The notes under the pieces are model-generated. The model ran no database searches and was not told where the DNA came from. It worked only from the letters and a program-made list of their open reading frames with translations. A stretch of 64,000 nt of DNA from the NCBI GenBank assembly GCA_963738545.1, contig CAVTXA010000007.1, positions 1,203,151 through 1,267,150 on the forward strand. Reading direction: 5' to 3'. The DNA is from Bog-756 sp963738545 (GTDB lineage Bacteria > Actinomycetota > Acidimicrobiia > Acidimicrobiales > RAAP-2). Below are positions 51,032-59,960 of the stretch, in pieces (within the stretch, counting starts at the first letter, position 1; each line of letters opens with the position of its first letter). A program made the translations under genes and the position numbers.

Positions 51032-51874
51032 ATGGCGTCAGACGGGACTATCGAGATGACCGAATCCGCACTGTGGCGAAAGCTGGTGGCGGAGCTTCTG
51101 GGGAGCGCCTTCCTTGCGGCCATCGTCATCGGCTCGGGAATCGCCGCCCAGACCCTGTCCCCCGACAATGTCGGGCTCCAGCTACTGGAGAACGCGGCGG
51201 CGACTGCGGCCGGCCTCTACGCCATCATCTTGATGTTTGGACCGGTGTCGGGGGCGCACTTCAACCCGGTGGTGTCCTTTGTCGACGCCGCATTTGGCGG
51301 CGTGAGTTGGCGGACCGCCACTGCCTATCTTCCCGTCCAGGTAGCCGGTTGCATCGGTGGTGCGGTGGTGGCCAACCTCATGTTCTCGAGGGCCGCGGTC
51401 AGCTTGTCGACGAAGCACCGAGCATCACCCGCCCACTTCCTCTCTGAGGTGGTGGCCACACTTGGCTTGATCCTCGTGATCTTCGCACTGGCCCGGAGCG
51501 GCCGCTCCCGTAGTGCGGCAGCAGCCGTGGGGGCGTACATCGGTGCGGCCTACTTCTTCACCAGCTCGACCAGTTTCGCCAACCCAGCGATCTCCGTCGG
51601 ACGGATGTTCTCGAACTCGTTCGCCGGGATCGCCCCGTCCTCAGTCCCCAGTTTCATCGCCGCGCAGGTGGTCGGAGGAGTGCTGGCCGTCGGTCTGATC
51701 AAGGTGATCTACCCGGACATCACCTCGGCTGAGGCGGCCACCATCATGGTCCCACACGACAGCCGAGCGCCCGATGGCCAAGGACTCGAACCTCGGAGCC
51801 AGAGGGAGCTCGGAGCCATCTCACCGGCCCCCTCCGCCTCTACCCCTCACGCATCGACCCAGGAGTCCCTGTGA
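51032..51874 (+). CDS. aqpS: Aquaporin-type channel of an arsenic operon (AqpS-like)
   Basis: A MIP-family channel of about 280 residues with six hydrophobic helices. The first pore motif is FNPVVSF (NPV rather than NPA) and the second is ANPAISVGR. In Sinorhizobium, AqpS lets arsenite leave the cell after arsenate reduction, and the gene order arsR-aqpS-arsC is the same here. ATG 51032 is used; ATG 51056 is as good. The C-terminal 50 residues are a hydrophilic Pro/Ser-rich tail. The stop overlaps arsC as GTGA. Confidence 0.8.
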   Translation: MASDGTIEMTESALWRKLVAELLGSAFLAAIVIGSGIAAQTLSPDNVGLQLLENAAATAAGLYAIILMFGPVSGAHFNPVVSFVDAAFGGVSWRTATAYLPVQVAGCIGGAVVANLMFSRAAVSLSTKHRASPAHFLSEVVATLGLILVIFALARSGRSRSAAAAVGAYIGAAYFFTSSTSFANPAISVGRMFSNSFAGIAPSSVPSFIAAQVVGGVLAVGLIKVIYPDITSAEAATIMVPHDSRAPDGQGLEPRSQRELGAISPAPSASTPHASTQESL

Positions 51875-52311
51875 CCGACAAGCCGACCGTTCTGTTCCTC
51901 TGCATCCACAATTCGGGGCGGAGCCTCGCCGCCCGGGTGCTCCTCGACCACTACGCCCAGGGTCGGATCAGAGTCGAGTCGGCCGGCTCGGAGCCGGGAG
52001 ACCAACTCAATCCCGCGGTGGTGGCCATCCTCACCGAACGTGGCCTGGATCCAGCCCAGGAGTTCCCGAAGCCACTGAGTGACGAGACAGCCAGAGCCGC
52101 AGACGTCATCGTCACCATGGGCTGCGGCGACACCTGCCCGGTTTTCCCGGGCAAGCGCTACCTGGACTGGGAGTTGGTCGATCCCGCCGGCAAGCCGGTT
52201 GACGAGGTCCGTTCTATTGTCGAGGAGATCGATCGCCGGGTTCGAGCCCTCGCTGCCGAACTCGTGGGCACCGTTTCGTTCCGATCGGCCGCCACCGGTA
52301 TGCCCTCGTAG
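51871..52311 (+). CDS. arsC: Arsenate reductase, low-MW phosphatase type
   Basis: A 146-residue arsenate reductase. The phosphatase loop is C11 to R17 (CIHNSGR) and a second redox pair is in TMGCGDTCPVFPGKRYLDW. In mycothiol-producing actinobacteria such enzymes use mycothiol/mycoredoxin, and the thioredoxin-type mechanism is the alternative. The start codon overlaps the aqpS stop by four bases. It reduces arsenate to arsenite, which the channel can pass. Confidence 0.87.
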   Translation: MTDKPTVLFLCIHNSGRSLAARVLLDHYAQGRIRVESAGSEPGDQLNPAVVAILTERGLDPAQEFPKPLSDETARAADVIVTMGCGDTCPVFPGKRYLDWELVDPAGKPVDEVRSIVEEIDRRVRALAAELVGTVSFRSAATGMPS

Positions 52312-52340
52312 CCGTTCACCTCACCACCGAGGCGGTCGAT

Positions 52341-52360
52341 GGCGGCCGGGGATTGCCGCC
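52341..52360 (+). terminator. Candidate hairpin after arsC
   Basis: GGCGGC (52341-52346) pairs with GCCGCC (52355-52360) over an eight-base loop, about 30 bases past the arsC stop. There is no T tract. Confidence 0.3.
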
Positions 52361-52500
52361 GCCACCAGGCAATCCGGTTTGACGACCCACCGTCCCCAAC
52401 CCCGCTACCCCTCGACGCTTCGAATGCGCCGACGCCTCTTCGGCCCTCGGGGGAGACTGTTACGCTCCCGGTCACTCCAGTAGCCGATCATCGGAGGGGC

Positions 52501-53226
52501 ATGGACGAGAACCGGCCGTTCGGCGAGCCACGCATGGCGCAGACCGGACCCGGTCCGGATGACACAACTGCGGTAGAAGGGCCGATGTCGTCGTCCGACG
52601 ACAAAGCGCCCCCACGCTCACCTGGCAGGACCTCCCGGCGTCTGGTCGTCGGTGCGGTCGTAACGCTGGTGATCGTGGCTGTGGGGATCGGACTGGCCGT
52701 CACCTTGTCGGGTGCACCCACGACTGTCTCGACAGGTTCGGGATCGGCGACAATCAGCTGGACCCCCGTGCCCAGCAACTCGGACACGGTGAGCACCGCT
52801 CCGCAGCCATTCCGGGCAACGATCGAGGGCATCATGGCGTCGGGCGTGGCCACGATACCGCTGGCCGATGGCAGTGCCCCGTCCACCACACCTGCAGGTG
52901 TCTTCCCGACCAAGCTTGAAGCTGCACAGTGGAAGGGGACGTTCGGAGGAAAGCCTTTCTCCATCGGCATCTACGTTCAGTATTCGTCCAACGAAAGCAT
53001 CACCACCCCTTCCCCGGCGTTCCCGACCATCACCATCACTGGACGGTGGGGATCCGAGACCGTGAAGGGGATCGTCGACGCCCCTACGGCCGCCGAAGTG
53101 AAGAGCGGGAACGGTCCACTTCGCTTCAGGGGAACCGTCGGGCAGCTCAAGATTTCGGGAACCGTCCAGCCTCCGACCGGTCGCATGAGCAGGCAGTCCC
53201 AGGCTTCCTTCACCGTCTCCCGGTAG
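52501..53226 (+). CDS. Membrane-anchored hypothetical protein
   Basis: A 241-residue protein. A hydrophilic start is followed by one membrane helix (about 48-68, LVVGAVVTLVIVAVGIGLAV) and then an external beta-rich domain of about 165 residues (for example PFSIGIYVQYSSNES and TITGRWGSETVKG). ATG 52501 has CGGAGGGG immediately upstream. I do not recognise the external domain. Confidence 0.65.
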   Translation: MDENRPFGEPRMAQTGPGPDDTTAVEGPMSSSDDKAPPRSPGRTSRRLVVGAVVTLVIVAVGIGLAVTLSGAPTTVSTGSGSATISWTPVPSNSDTVSTAPQPFRATIEGIMASGVATIPLADGSAPSTTPAGVFPTKLEAAQWKGTFGGKPFSIGIYVQYSSNESITTPSPAFPTITITGRWGSETVKGIVDAPTAAEVKSGNGPLRFRGTVGQLKISGTVQPPTGRMSRQSQASFTVSR

Positions 53227-53311
53227 GAGCCCAAAGGGGGTGCGATGGTCCGCTCGCACAGGTCAACCAAGGAGCGGCCTGACGCAGCTCCCGGTCACCA
53301 CCACCGTAACG

Positions 53312-53965
53312 TCACGGGGAGTGACCCACTAAAAGAGCGAAGCCTCGCCACCGCCAGAGACAGTCGACCTGGGCCAAGCCGGCCTCGCTCATCCACTGAA
53401 GCTGGTCGTCCACGGCGGCGAGGTGATCTTCGGGATCGTCATCGGGTCGGCCGATCAGATCCAGGAATTGGCGATGCAGTTCGGGGGTCGCCGAGGCCAC
53501 GACTTCGAGATTGGCGAAAACGCCTCCGTCCGTCAGCTGGCGACAGATCTCACCGAACAGGACGCGCTTCCGACGATCATCCACATGGTGGATGGACAGT
53601 CCGGCCACCACCACGTCGAACGATCCCAGCGTGGTGAGCGGATCGTCTAAGTGCCACTCCCGAACGTCGACTCGTCGGTCACCAGCGAAGCGCTGGTGGG
53701 CATAGCTGAGCATGGCCGGCGACGAATCGACGGCCACAACCCTTCGCACACTCGGGCGATGCTCGAGTACGAGGGCCGCCAACCTCCCGTCGCCACAACC
53801 CAGATCCAGGACAGAGCGTGGAGATTCGGGCAGCACCGATACCAGTACCTCCTCACCCGCAGTGCGAGGCGTCACCTCGTCCATCCGGGCAAGGTACCGG
53901 TCAACCCGCTCTGGATCACTCCACGAAGCGGGTGACGGACTGGCCGATCCAGAGGTGGGTGCCAC
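53312..53965 (-). CDS. SAM-dependent methyltransferase, class I
   Basis: Methyltransferase of about 217 residues. Motif I is VLDLGCGDGRLAAL, an acidic residue follows in VVAVDSSPAML, and SFDVVVAGLSIHHVDD carries motif IV. It is of the Methyltransf_25/11 kind. The frame is open to 54187, but family sequence begins only at SDPERVDRYLARMDE. GTG 53965 is the nearest usable start and has only an abutting GGAG, so the start is uncertain. The acceptor is unknown. Confidence 0.78.
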   Translation of the reverse strand: MAPTSGSASPSPASWSDPERVDRYLARMDEVTPRTAGEEVLVSVLPESPRSVLDLGCGDGRLAALVLEHRPSVRRVVAVDSSPAMLSYAHQRFAGDRRVDVREWHLDDPLTTLGSFDVVVAGLSIHHVDDRRKRVLFGEICRQLTDGGVFANLEVVASATPELHRQFLDLIGRPDDDPEDHLAAVDDQLQWMSEAGLAQVDCLWRWRGFALLVGHSP

Positions 53966-54180
53966 CTCCAGATTCTGGCCGATGAGGCGGCCGTTCGCCT
54001 GAACCCACGGACCGGAAGGCGCGAGAGGCCGTCGCCTCGGTCGAGGGTGGCCTGGCTGCTCAGCGACCGTGAGCTCGTCTGCAGGTGGCCCCAACGCCGG
54101 TGGTCTCGTCAAAGTGGGTCGGCCGCGGGCCACTACCCTTGAGCCATCCGCGGCGGCGAAGACATGCCCAGGAGGCTGCC

Positions 54181-54642
54181 ATGCCAACCATCACCCCGTT
54201 CTTGTGGTTCGATTCCGATCTCGCCGAACCGATTGCCTACTACTCGTCCATCTTCCCGGACGCGGCGTCGCCCGCCGTGGGCCACACCGAAGGGGACGGT
54301 CCGATCTTCGCCGCGACCATCGAGCTCTGTGGCCAGCAGCTCATGATGCTCAACGGGGGCCCGGCCCACGCCGGATTCACCGAATCGATCTCGATGTTCG
54401 TCAGCGTCGAGTCCCAAGAAGAGATCGATGACCTGTGGACCCGGCTCACGGCGAACGGCGGTGAGCCGAGCCGGTGCGGCTGGTTGAAGGACCGCTACGG
54501 GTTGTCGTGGCAGATCGTCCCCAGTGTGCTGGGTGCGCTCCTCGGCTCCTCCGACCGGGTCCGCGCTCAACAGGCCACGGACGCCATGATGACCATGGAC
54601 AAGCTCGACATCGAGGTGCTCCAGGCGGCATACGACCGCTGA
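54181..54642 (+). CDS. PhnB-like VOC protein
   Basis: A 153-residue VOC protein of the PhnB/3-demethylubiquinone-9-methyltransferase-like group. It begins ITPFLWFDSDLAEPIAYYSS and has the core IELCGQQLMMLNGGP, then DRYGLSWQIVPSVL. AGGAGG stands seven bases before ATG 54181. Members are often of unknown reaction. Confidence 0.85.
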   Translation: MPTITPFLWFDSDLAEPIAYYSSIFPDAASPAVGHTEGDGPIFAATIELCGQQLMMLNGGPAHAGFTESISMFVSVESQEEIDDLWTRLTANGGEPSRCGWLKDRYGLSWQIVPSVLGALLGSSDRVRAQQATDAMMTMDKLDIEVLQAAYDR

Positions 54643-54731
54643 GTCGATGGCCCAGCCGCCTGATCCACGCCGGTGGGTCACCGGAGTCACCGTCCCGCAG
54701 GGGCGGCGGTCACCTGAAGGGGAGCGAAGAC

Positions 54732-55184
54732 TCAACTGCCTTTGAGCTGAGCCTCGAGCGCGTCGATTCGATCAGCTAGGTCCTTCAGGCCACCCTCAGT
54801 GTGGATGTCCAGACGATCGAGGATCTCCAAGGTGTCGTCGTAGGTGTGCTGCGAGCGGAGATCGCTGGCCTGGCTCTGTACGTTCTGTCCCACCATGATG
54901 ACCGAGAGCAGGACGAGCTGGAGGAATGTCTGGGCTATCCACGCAATGATGCCCTCGCCTCCGGGTCTCAACGCCGGACGGAGGCCAAGCAAGGCGATCG
55001 CCGCGAACACGTATGCACACCACATCGATCCGACGATGTTGGTCAGGAAGACGGCGATCTTCGCATTGGCGCCATTCACCTTCTGCATGTCTCCACGCAG
55101 CCCACGGACGCTGATGGCCTGCCCAACGAGGTGGCGCGCCTTGACCGGCCTGTCGATCTGGTGCCTTATCTGATGCTCAATCAT
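54732..55184 (-). CDS. DUF1003-like membrane protein
   Basis: A 150-residue protein with two hydrophobic helices, about 43-68 and 80-100 (GSMWCAYVFAAIALLGL and AQTFLQLVLLSVIMVGQN). After the second helix a charged tail (about 110-150) probably forms a coiled coil. The pattern matches DUF1003. ATG 55184 has AAAGGAGAG upstream. The function is unknown. Confidence 0.75.
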   Translation of the reverse strand: MIEHQIRHQIDRPVKARHLVGQAISVRGLRGDMQKVNGANAKIAVFLTNIVGSMWCAYVFAAIALLGLRPALRPGGEGIIAWIAQTFLQLVLLSVIMVGQNVQSQASDLRSQHTYDDTLEILDRLDIHTEGGLKDLADRIDALEAQLKGS

Positions 55185-55462
55185 CGTGCTCTCCTTTGTC
55201 CCGGACCTCACGAGCATCTCACCGCGGACCCGACCAGGGGGCAACGCTGTCCGCAGAGAGCCTGCTGGTCACGAGCGACCCGGGCCGATACCCGCGTAGT
55301 CCACTCCGGTCAGGGGGTCTGCCCACCGATCCGGGGGGCGGTCAACGACGTAGCCGAGTCCGGGAATGGATCCTCGCGTCACGCTGCCCGGTGCGAACCG
55401 TTGCGCAATCCCAGACCCGCCTTCGGACGCACGGCCCATGAAGCCGACCAAGCGATCGACGG

Positions 55463-55888
55463 TCAGTCGGTCTCCAGAAAGGTGATCTTGGCCAGCGGGC
55501 TGTGTGCCACCCACTCGTCGAGAACGGCTTCTGGCCACGAGCTGTCTGGTCCGTGGCGTCGGTTGAACTCGTCCACGAACACGGCCAGGACACGCCGGCG
55601 TTCGTCCGGGTCGACAATGACGGTGGCGGTGGCGGGGAGGTCGGCGACGACCCGGTTCTTGAGATGGAGCGTGAGCTGTGGGTGGGCTGCCAGATTGGTC
55701 AACCAGTGACGGGCTGTGGGCCCGGGTACGCCGCTCAGGTAGATGTCATCGTCCAATCGGTAGAAGGCGATCTCGATCCGCCGGGGTTCGCCGGACCGCC
55801 GACCCGTGGTGGTGATGTCGATCGTCCGATCATCGATCGTCGCCGAGGAATCGATGGCCAGGGCCCGGCGCACGTCGTCCTCCATCAA
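55463..55888 (-). CDS. F420-type nitroreductase/DDN-family protein
   Basis: A 141-residue split-barrel protein. ITTTGRRSGEPRRIEIAFY and ARHWLTNLAAHPQLTLHLK are the two typical DDN (deazaflavin-dependent nitroreductase) family regions. Such proteins bind the deazaflavin F420, or sometimes heme or FMN. It is consistent with an actinobacterial host. The 298 bases upstream (55889-56186) contain no gene that I recognise. Confidence 0.8.
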   Translation of the reverse strand: MMEDDVRRALAIDSSATIDDRTIDITTTGRRSGEPRRIEIAFYRLDDDIYLSGVPGPTARHWLTNLAAHPQLTLHLKNRVVADLPATATVIVDPDERRRVLAVFVDEFNRRHGPDSSWPEAVLDEWVAHSPLAKITFLETD

Positions 55889-56186
55889 ACGACCGGTCCC
55901 GCTTGATCGTGCGACACCGGCGATCCCCGACCGGCTGGCCGGTTCGGCCGAGCGTTGGTGATTGGGTTGCTGTCGCCTGACACGCGTCCATCATCCCCCT
56001 TCTGTCTCGAGCTGCATAGTGGGACACGCTCATTGGGTCTCACGACCGTCGATCGTCGCTGGTCGTCGTGGCGACAGACCCGTCGTCCCCTCGGATCTGG
56101 CGACAGGGGACCGCCTCGCGTGCGACCGCGGTCATCGGGTGCCGGGCCGCCCTCTGGAGAGAATGGCCGCCCCGGTCCTCCCGGGG

Positions 56187-57110
56187 TCACGACTGGCGGA
56201 AGTAGTGGTCCTGCGTGAGATCTTCGATGAGACCGGGCCCGGTGGCTTCCCACCCGAGGAGCTCGCGGGTCAACGTGGAGGAGGCCGGGCTGTCAATGGC
56301 GACGAAGTGACCCAGATGGCCAAAGTGAGTCACGGCATCGGCCGGGGTCACCGACACGGCAGGAACTCCGAGATGACGTCCGATGGCCTCGGCAATGTCC
56401 CGGAATGGGACCCCCTCATCAGCCACCGCGTGCAACACCGACCCGGCGGGAGCGGTCTCGACGGCCAGCCGGGCCAGACGGGCGGCGTCGGAGCGGTGCA
56501 CGGCCGGCCAGCGGTTGGCGCCGTCATCCACGTATCCGGACTCACCCCGCTGACGGGCAATCGCGACGAAGCTGGCGACGAATCCGTGGTCGCCGTCGCC
56601 ATGGACCGTCGGGGGCAGGCGGAGCACCGATGAGCGCACGCCTATGCCCCTCAGGGACAGGGTGAGCAGAGCGGTTGCCGACCGCCGGCCGGCGGGATTG
56701 GACCGAAGCTCATCACTGGGCACGAGTCCATCGTTCTCCGTGGACACTCGGCCCGAGGACATCCCAAGCAGGCCCGAGGCCAGGACGAACGGGCGGTCGG
56801 AGTCGGCCAGGGCCGCTCCCATCGCCTCCACGGCACGCCGGTCGGCTGCCGAGGCGGCGGCGAAATCTCCCCCGAAGGCCACCTCGTGCTGAAAGGCCAG
56901 GTGGACGACCCCGTCAGACTCGGAAGCCGCCTTGGCCAGGCCATCGGGATCGTCGAGATCACCCACTACAACGGTGGCGCCCGCCGCTTCGAGCTTCTCT
57001 GCCGAAGCATCGGAGCGGGCCAGTCCGACCACCTCGTGGCCGGCCCCAAGGAGTTCGGGGACGACGGCTGAGCCGATCCATCCCGATGCGCCGGTGACGA
57101 AGATCTTCAT
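56187..57110 (-). CDS. NAD-dependent epimerase/dehydratase family protein
   Basis: An extended SDR of 307 residues. It begins MKIFVTGASGWIGSAVVPEL, the NAD-binding motif, and has GVVHLAFQH and a later RLPPTVHGDGDHGF. The usual YxxxK is not obvious, so it may be an atypical (NmrA/dihydroflavonol-like) member. GGAGG precedes ATG 57110. It is divergent from a TetR gene across two operator-like repeats and is probably the target of that regulator. Confidence 0.82.
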   Translation of the reverse strand: MKIFVTGASGWIGSAVVPELLGAGHEVVGLARSDASAEKLEAAGATVVVGDLDDPDGLAKAASESDGVVHLAFQHEVAFGGDFAAASAADRRAVEAMGAALADSDRPFVLASGLLGMSSGRVSTENDGLVPSDELRSNPAGRRSATALLTLSLRGIGVRSSVLRLPPTVHGDGDHGFVASFVAIARQRGESGYVDDGANRWPAVHRSDAARLARLAVETAPAGSVLHAVADEGVPFRDIAEAIGRHLGVPAVSVTPADAVTHFGHLGHFVAIDSPASSTLTRELLGWEATGPGLIEDLTQDHYFRQS

Positions 57111-57133
57111 GAGGGGTACCTCCGGGACTAGTG

Positions 57134-57178
57134 ATGTCAGTAACTGATATCAATGTACGTTTCATGTCAGTCACTGTC
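57134..57178. promoter_or_regulatory. Paired TetR operators between epimerase and TetR genes
   Basis: ATGTCAGTAACTGATAT at 57134-57150 and ATGTCAGTCACTGTC at 57164-57178 are related imperfect palindromes centred on CAGTNACTG, 30 bases apart (about three helical turns). TATGCT at 57185-57190 is a -10 candidate seven bases before ATG 57198. Confidence 0.65.
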
Positions 57179-57197
57179 AACACCTATGCTTCACCCT

Positions 57198-57779
57198 ATG
57201 GGTCGATGGGAGCCGGACAGCCGTGGGCGACTGCAGGAAGCCGCTCTGGCGCTCTACTCGGAACGGGGATTCGACCAGACCACAGCGGCCCAGATCGCCA
57301 TCCGAGCCGGACTCACCGAGCGAACCTTCTTCCGGCTGTTTGCCGACAAGCGAGAGGTGCTCTTCGGCGGATCCGCCCTGCTCCACGATCGGATCGTGGC
57401 TGGCGTCACCAGCGCTCCGGAATCCGACGGCCCCCTCGATGCCGTCTCCCGGGGTCTGGACGCCGCGGCTGCCATGCTCGGCGAGTTTCGCCGGGACCTC
57501 ACCCGCCAGCGCCAAGCGGTGATCGCCGCCAATCCCGAACTGCGTGAGCGCGAACTGGCCAAGTTGGCCGACTACGCCTCGGCGGTCGCTGCCGCGCTCC
57601 GCGAACGGGGCGTGACCGAGCGGCAGGCGACCATGGCCGCGGAGGCCGGCATGACGGTACTGCGCCTGGCTCTCCAGCAATGGGTCGGCGAAGACGAGGA
57701 CCGAGACCTTGCCGACATCATGCGGGACTCCGTCGCCGAGCTGCGGGAGCTGGCGACCAGTGGTGGAGGCCCGACGTAG
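57198..57779 (+). CDS. TetR-family regulator
   Basis: A 193-residue regulator. The N-terminal helix-turn-helix is about residues 9-53 (AGLTERTFFRLFADKREVLFG), and the C-terminal domain is all-helical. ATG 57198 is chosen because a -10-like TATGCT ends seven bases before it, which fits a leaderless message; ATG 57186 would add four codons. It probably represses itself and the divergent epimerase gene. Confidence 0.82.
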   Translation: MGRWEPDSRGRLQEAALALYSERGFDQTTAAQIAIRAGLTERTFFRLFADKREVLFGGSALLHDRIVAGVTSAPESDGPLDAVSRGLDAAAAMLGEFRRDLTRQRQAVIAANPELRERELAKLADYASAVAAALRERGVTERQATMAAEAGMTVLRLALQQWVGEDEDRDLADIMRDSVAELRELATSGGGPT

Positions 57780-58158
57780 CTCGGCATCGTCATTGGTCGT
57801 CCGCACGCTCTCCAAGGCCAGCCCGACCACGTTGCCGTCCGCCCACGTTGGGCCCGGCGGCGGTGACGAAAGGTTCGAACCCGTCCACCGTGTTCAGGCG
57901 GTCGGGAGGCGGCCCCGGATGCCCTGGTCAGCGGAAACGTTCGGGGGACAGGGCGGTCATCACACCCATCATCGTCGCCGGTGGCGGGAGCGAACCGCCG
58001 CCTCGGAGCGGCCCGGGTGGGGAATGTCCTCGCACGATAGGCGCGAGATGGCGAGGCCGGGAGGCAGGGACGGCACAAGCCAGTAAACGATTCCCACGTG
58101 AGTCGACAAAGGCCCCGCGGCCGGATGGCCGAAGGCGATCGGCGGTAGCGTTCCAGGC
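57780..58158. other. Gap without a recognised gene
   Basis: 379 bases between the TetR stop and the sulfatase start. Minus-strand frames at 57800-57900 read like pieces of a protein (VVGLALESVRTTNDD and, in another frame, TVDGFEPFVTAAGP), which could be a decayed gene, but the evidence is too weak for a call. No hairpin or repeat stood out. Confidence 0.35.
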
Positions 58159-59799
58159 ATGGAGCGACCCAACATCCTGCTGATCATGACGGACGAGGAG
58201 CGGTATGCCCCGCCCTACGAGACCGACTCGGTCCGGTCGTTCCGGACGTCCCAGCTCACCGCCCGAGAATCGATTCGGTCCCGAGGTCTGGAGTTCCACC
58301 GGCATTACGCCGGATCGACGGCTTGCGTACCCAGCCGGGCGACCCTGTTTACCGGCCAGTACCCGTCCCTGCACGGGGTGACGTCCACGGACGGCGTAGC
58401 CAAGCAGAATACGGATCCGGGCATGCAGTGGCTCGATCCGAACACCGTCCCTACCCTGGGGGACTGGTTCCGCGCCGGTGGCTACCGGACCCACTACCGG
58501 GGCAAGTGGCACGTCTCGTTCGCCGACCTCACGACCCCCGGCACCCACGAGGGATTGAAGGCCTCCGACGACGAAGGCAACCCGCTCCCGGCCGCCGTCG
58601 AGGCCTACCGGAAGGCCGACCGGCTCGATGCGTTCGGGTTCTCCGGATGGATCGGGCGCGAACCCCACGGCGCCGACAAGTCCGACTGTGGGACCGTGCG
58701 CGACGGCGTCTTTGCCGAGCAGGTTGTCGATCTGTTCAGCGATCTGGCCGCCTCTCGGGCCGACGGCCCGTGGCTGACGGTTGCCTCCTTCGTGAATCCC
58801 CATGACATCGCCTTCTCCGGCTTCGGATGGGAGCAGATGCTGCACTTCGGGCCCCCCGACGACACCGTGCCCGACGTCCCCGAGGCGCCGTCCCAGTCGG
58901 ACCCGTTCACCGGCAGACCTGCATGCCAAGAAGCGTTCAAGGCGATCTGGCCAAAGATGATCTTCGAGACGGCCACGGACCTCGGCTACCGGAGGCTCTA
59001 CTACTACCTCCTCAAGTTGGTGGACAAGGCCATCGGGCGCATCCTCGAGGCGCTCGAGCAGTCGGGAATGGCTGATGACACCATCGTCGTGTTCACCTCC
59101 GACCACGGTGACCTCCTCGGTGCCCACGGAGGGCTGATCCAGAAGTGGTGCAACGCATTCGACGAAGCCACACGGGTGCCCCTTCTCATCGCTGGTCCGG
59201 GCATTGAGCCCGGACGTGCGGGCGTCGACGTGCCGACCAGCCACGTCGACCTCATCCCGACGCTGCTCGGGCTGGCCGGGATTGACCCGGAGCAAGCGAC
59301 AGCCGGCGTCGCCGCCCATCACGACGAGGTCCAACCCCTTCCGGGTCGGGACCTGAGTCCGGTGGTCCGGGGGCAGGTCGCCCCCGACTCGCTCGTATCG
59401 CCGATCTACTTCATGACCGAGGACGATGTCACCCGGGGAATGACCGAGGTCAACATCCTGACCGGCGCCGCGTTCGACCCGGTCTCACCCCCCATCAACA
59501 TCGAGTCGGTGCTGACAACGCTCCCCACCGGTGACCATGGTGCGCCCGAGCTGTGGAAGCTGAACCACTACTACGAACGCCTAGACGATTGGTACGCCGC
59601 ACAAGGGGTTGCTCCAAACCCGTTCTTGGGGCCGGCTGCAGAACCCGATTGGGAGCTCCACAACCTGACCATCGACCCTGAGGAACGTCACAACCGGGTC
59701 CTCGACGAGCCTGCTGCCGCCTCCAGTATGAGGTCAGTTCTTGAATCGGAGCGAGACGCCAAGCGTCGCCTCCCCATGTTACGGAACGCCACCGCCTAG
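58159..59799 (+). CDS. Sulfatase (FGly type)
   Basis: A 546-residue arylsulfatase-fold hydrolase. C56 in CVPSRATLFTG is the residue converted to formylglycine. NILLIMTDEER holds the N-terminal metal ligands, and TSDHGDLLGAHG is the C-terminal metal region. The protein resembles choline-sulfatase/arylsulfatase subfamilies, but the substrate cannot be read. It needs a formylglycine-generating enzyme, which is not in the window. There is no signal peptide, so it is probably cytoplasmic. Confidence 0.87.
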   Translation: MERPNILLIMTDEERYAPPYETDSVRSFRTSQLTARESIRSRGLEFHRHYAGSTACVPSRATLFTGQYPSLHGVTSTDGVAKQNTDPGMQWLDPNTVPTLGDWFRAGGYRTHYRGKWHVSFADLTTPGTHEGLKASDDEGNPLPAAVEAYRKADRLDAFGFSGWIGREPHGADKSDCGTVRDGVFAEQVVDLFSDLAASRADGPWLTVASFVNPHDIAFSGFGWEQMLHFGPPDDTVPDVPEAPSQSDPFTGRPACQEAFKAIWPKMIFETATDLGYRRLYYYLLKLVDKAIGRILEALEQSGMADDTIVVFTSDHGDLLGAHGGLIQKWCNAFDEATRVPLLIAGPGIEPGRAGVDVPTSHVDLIPTLLGLAGIDPEQATAGVAAHHDEVQPLPGRDLSPVVRGQVAPDSLVSPIYFMTEDDVTRGMTEVNILTGAAFDPVSPPINIESVLTTLPTGDHGAPELWKLNHYYERLDDWYAAQGVAPNPFLGPAAEPDWELHNLTIDPEERHNRVLDEPAAASSMRSVLESERDAKRRLPMLRNATA

Positions 59800-59960
59800 A
59801 CGCCCCCGACCCTGGCTCCGCCCCACCGCGCAGCCAGGGTCGGCGCTGGCCGCGACCTCCGCTCACGAGTTGGTGCTCCTCGACTGCATGCACAGCTCCG
59901 GTTGGAAAGAGCCAACAACACCGGGCCCAGTCGTCCGCACGACTGCTCCGTCGACGACAG

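Noticed and set aside
57800..57905. Possible decayed minus-strand gene (pieces in two frames)
   Set aside because: The fragments are short and match no family that I can name; composition bias can give such pieces by chance.
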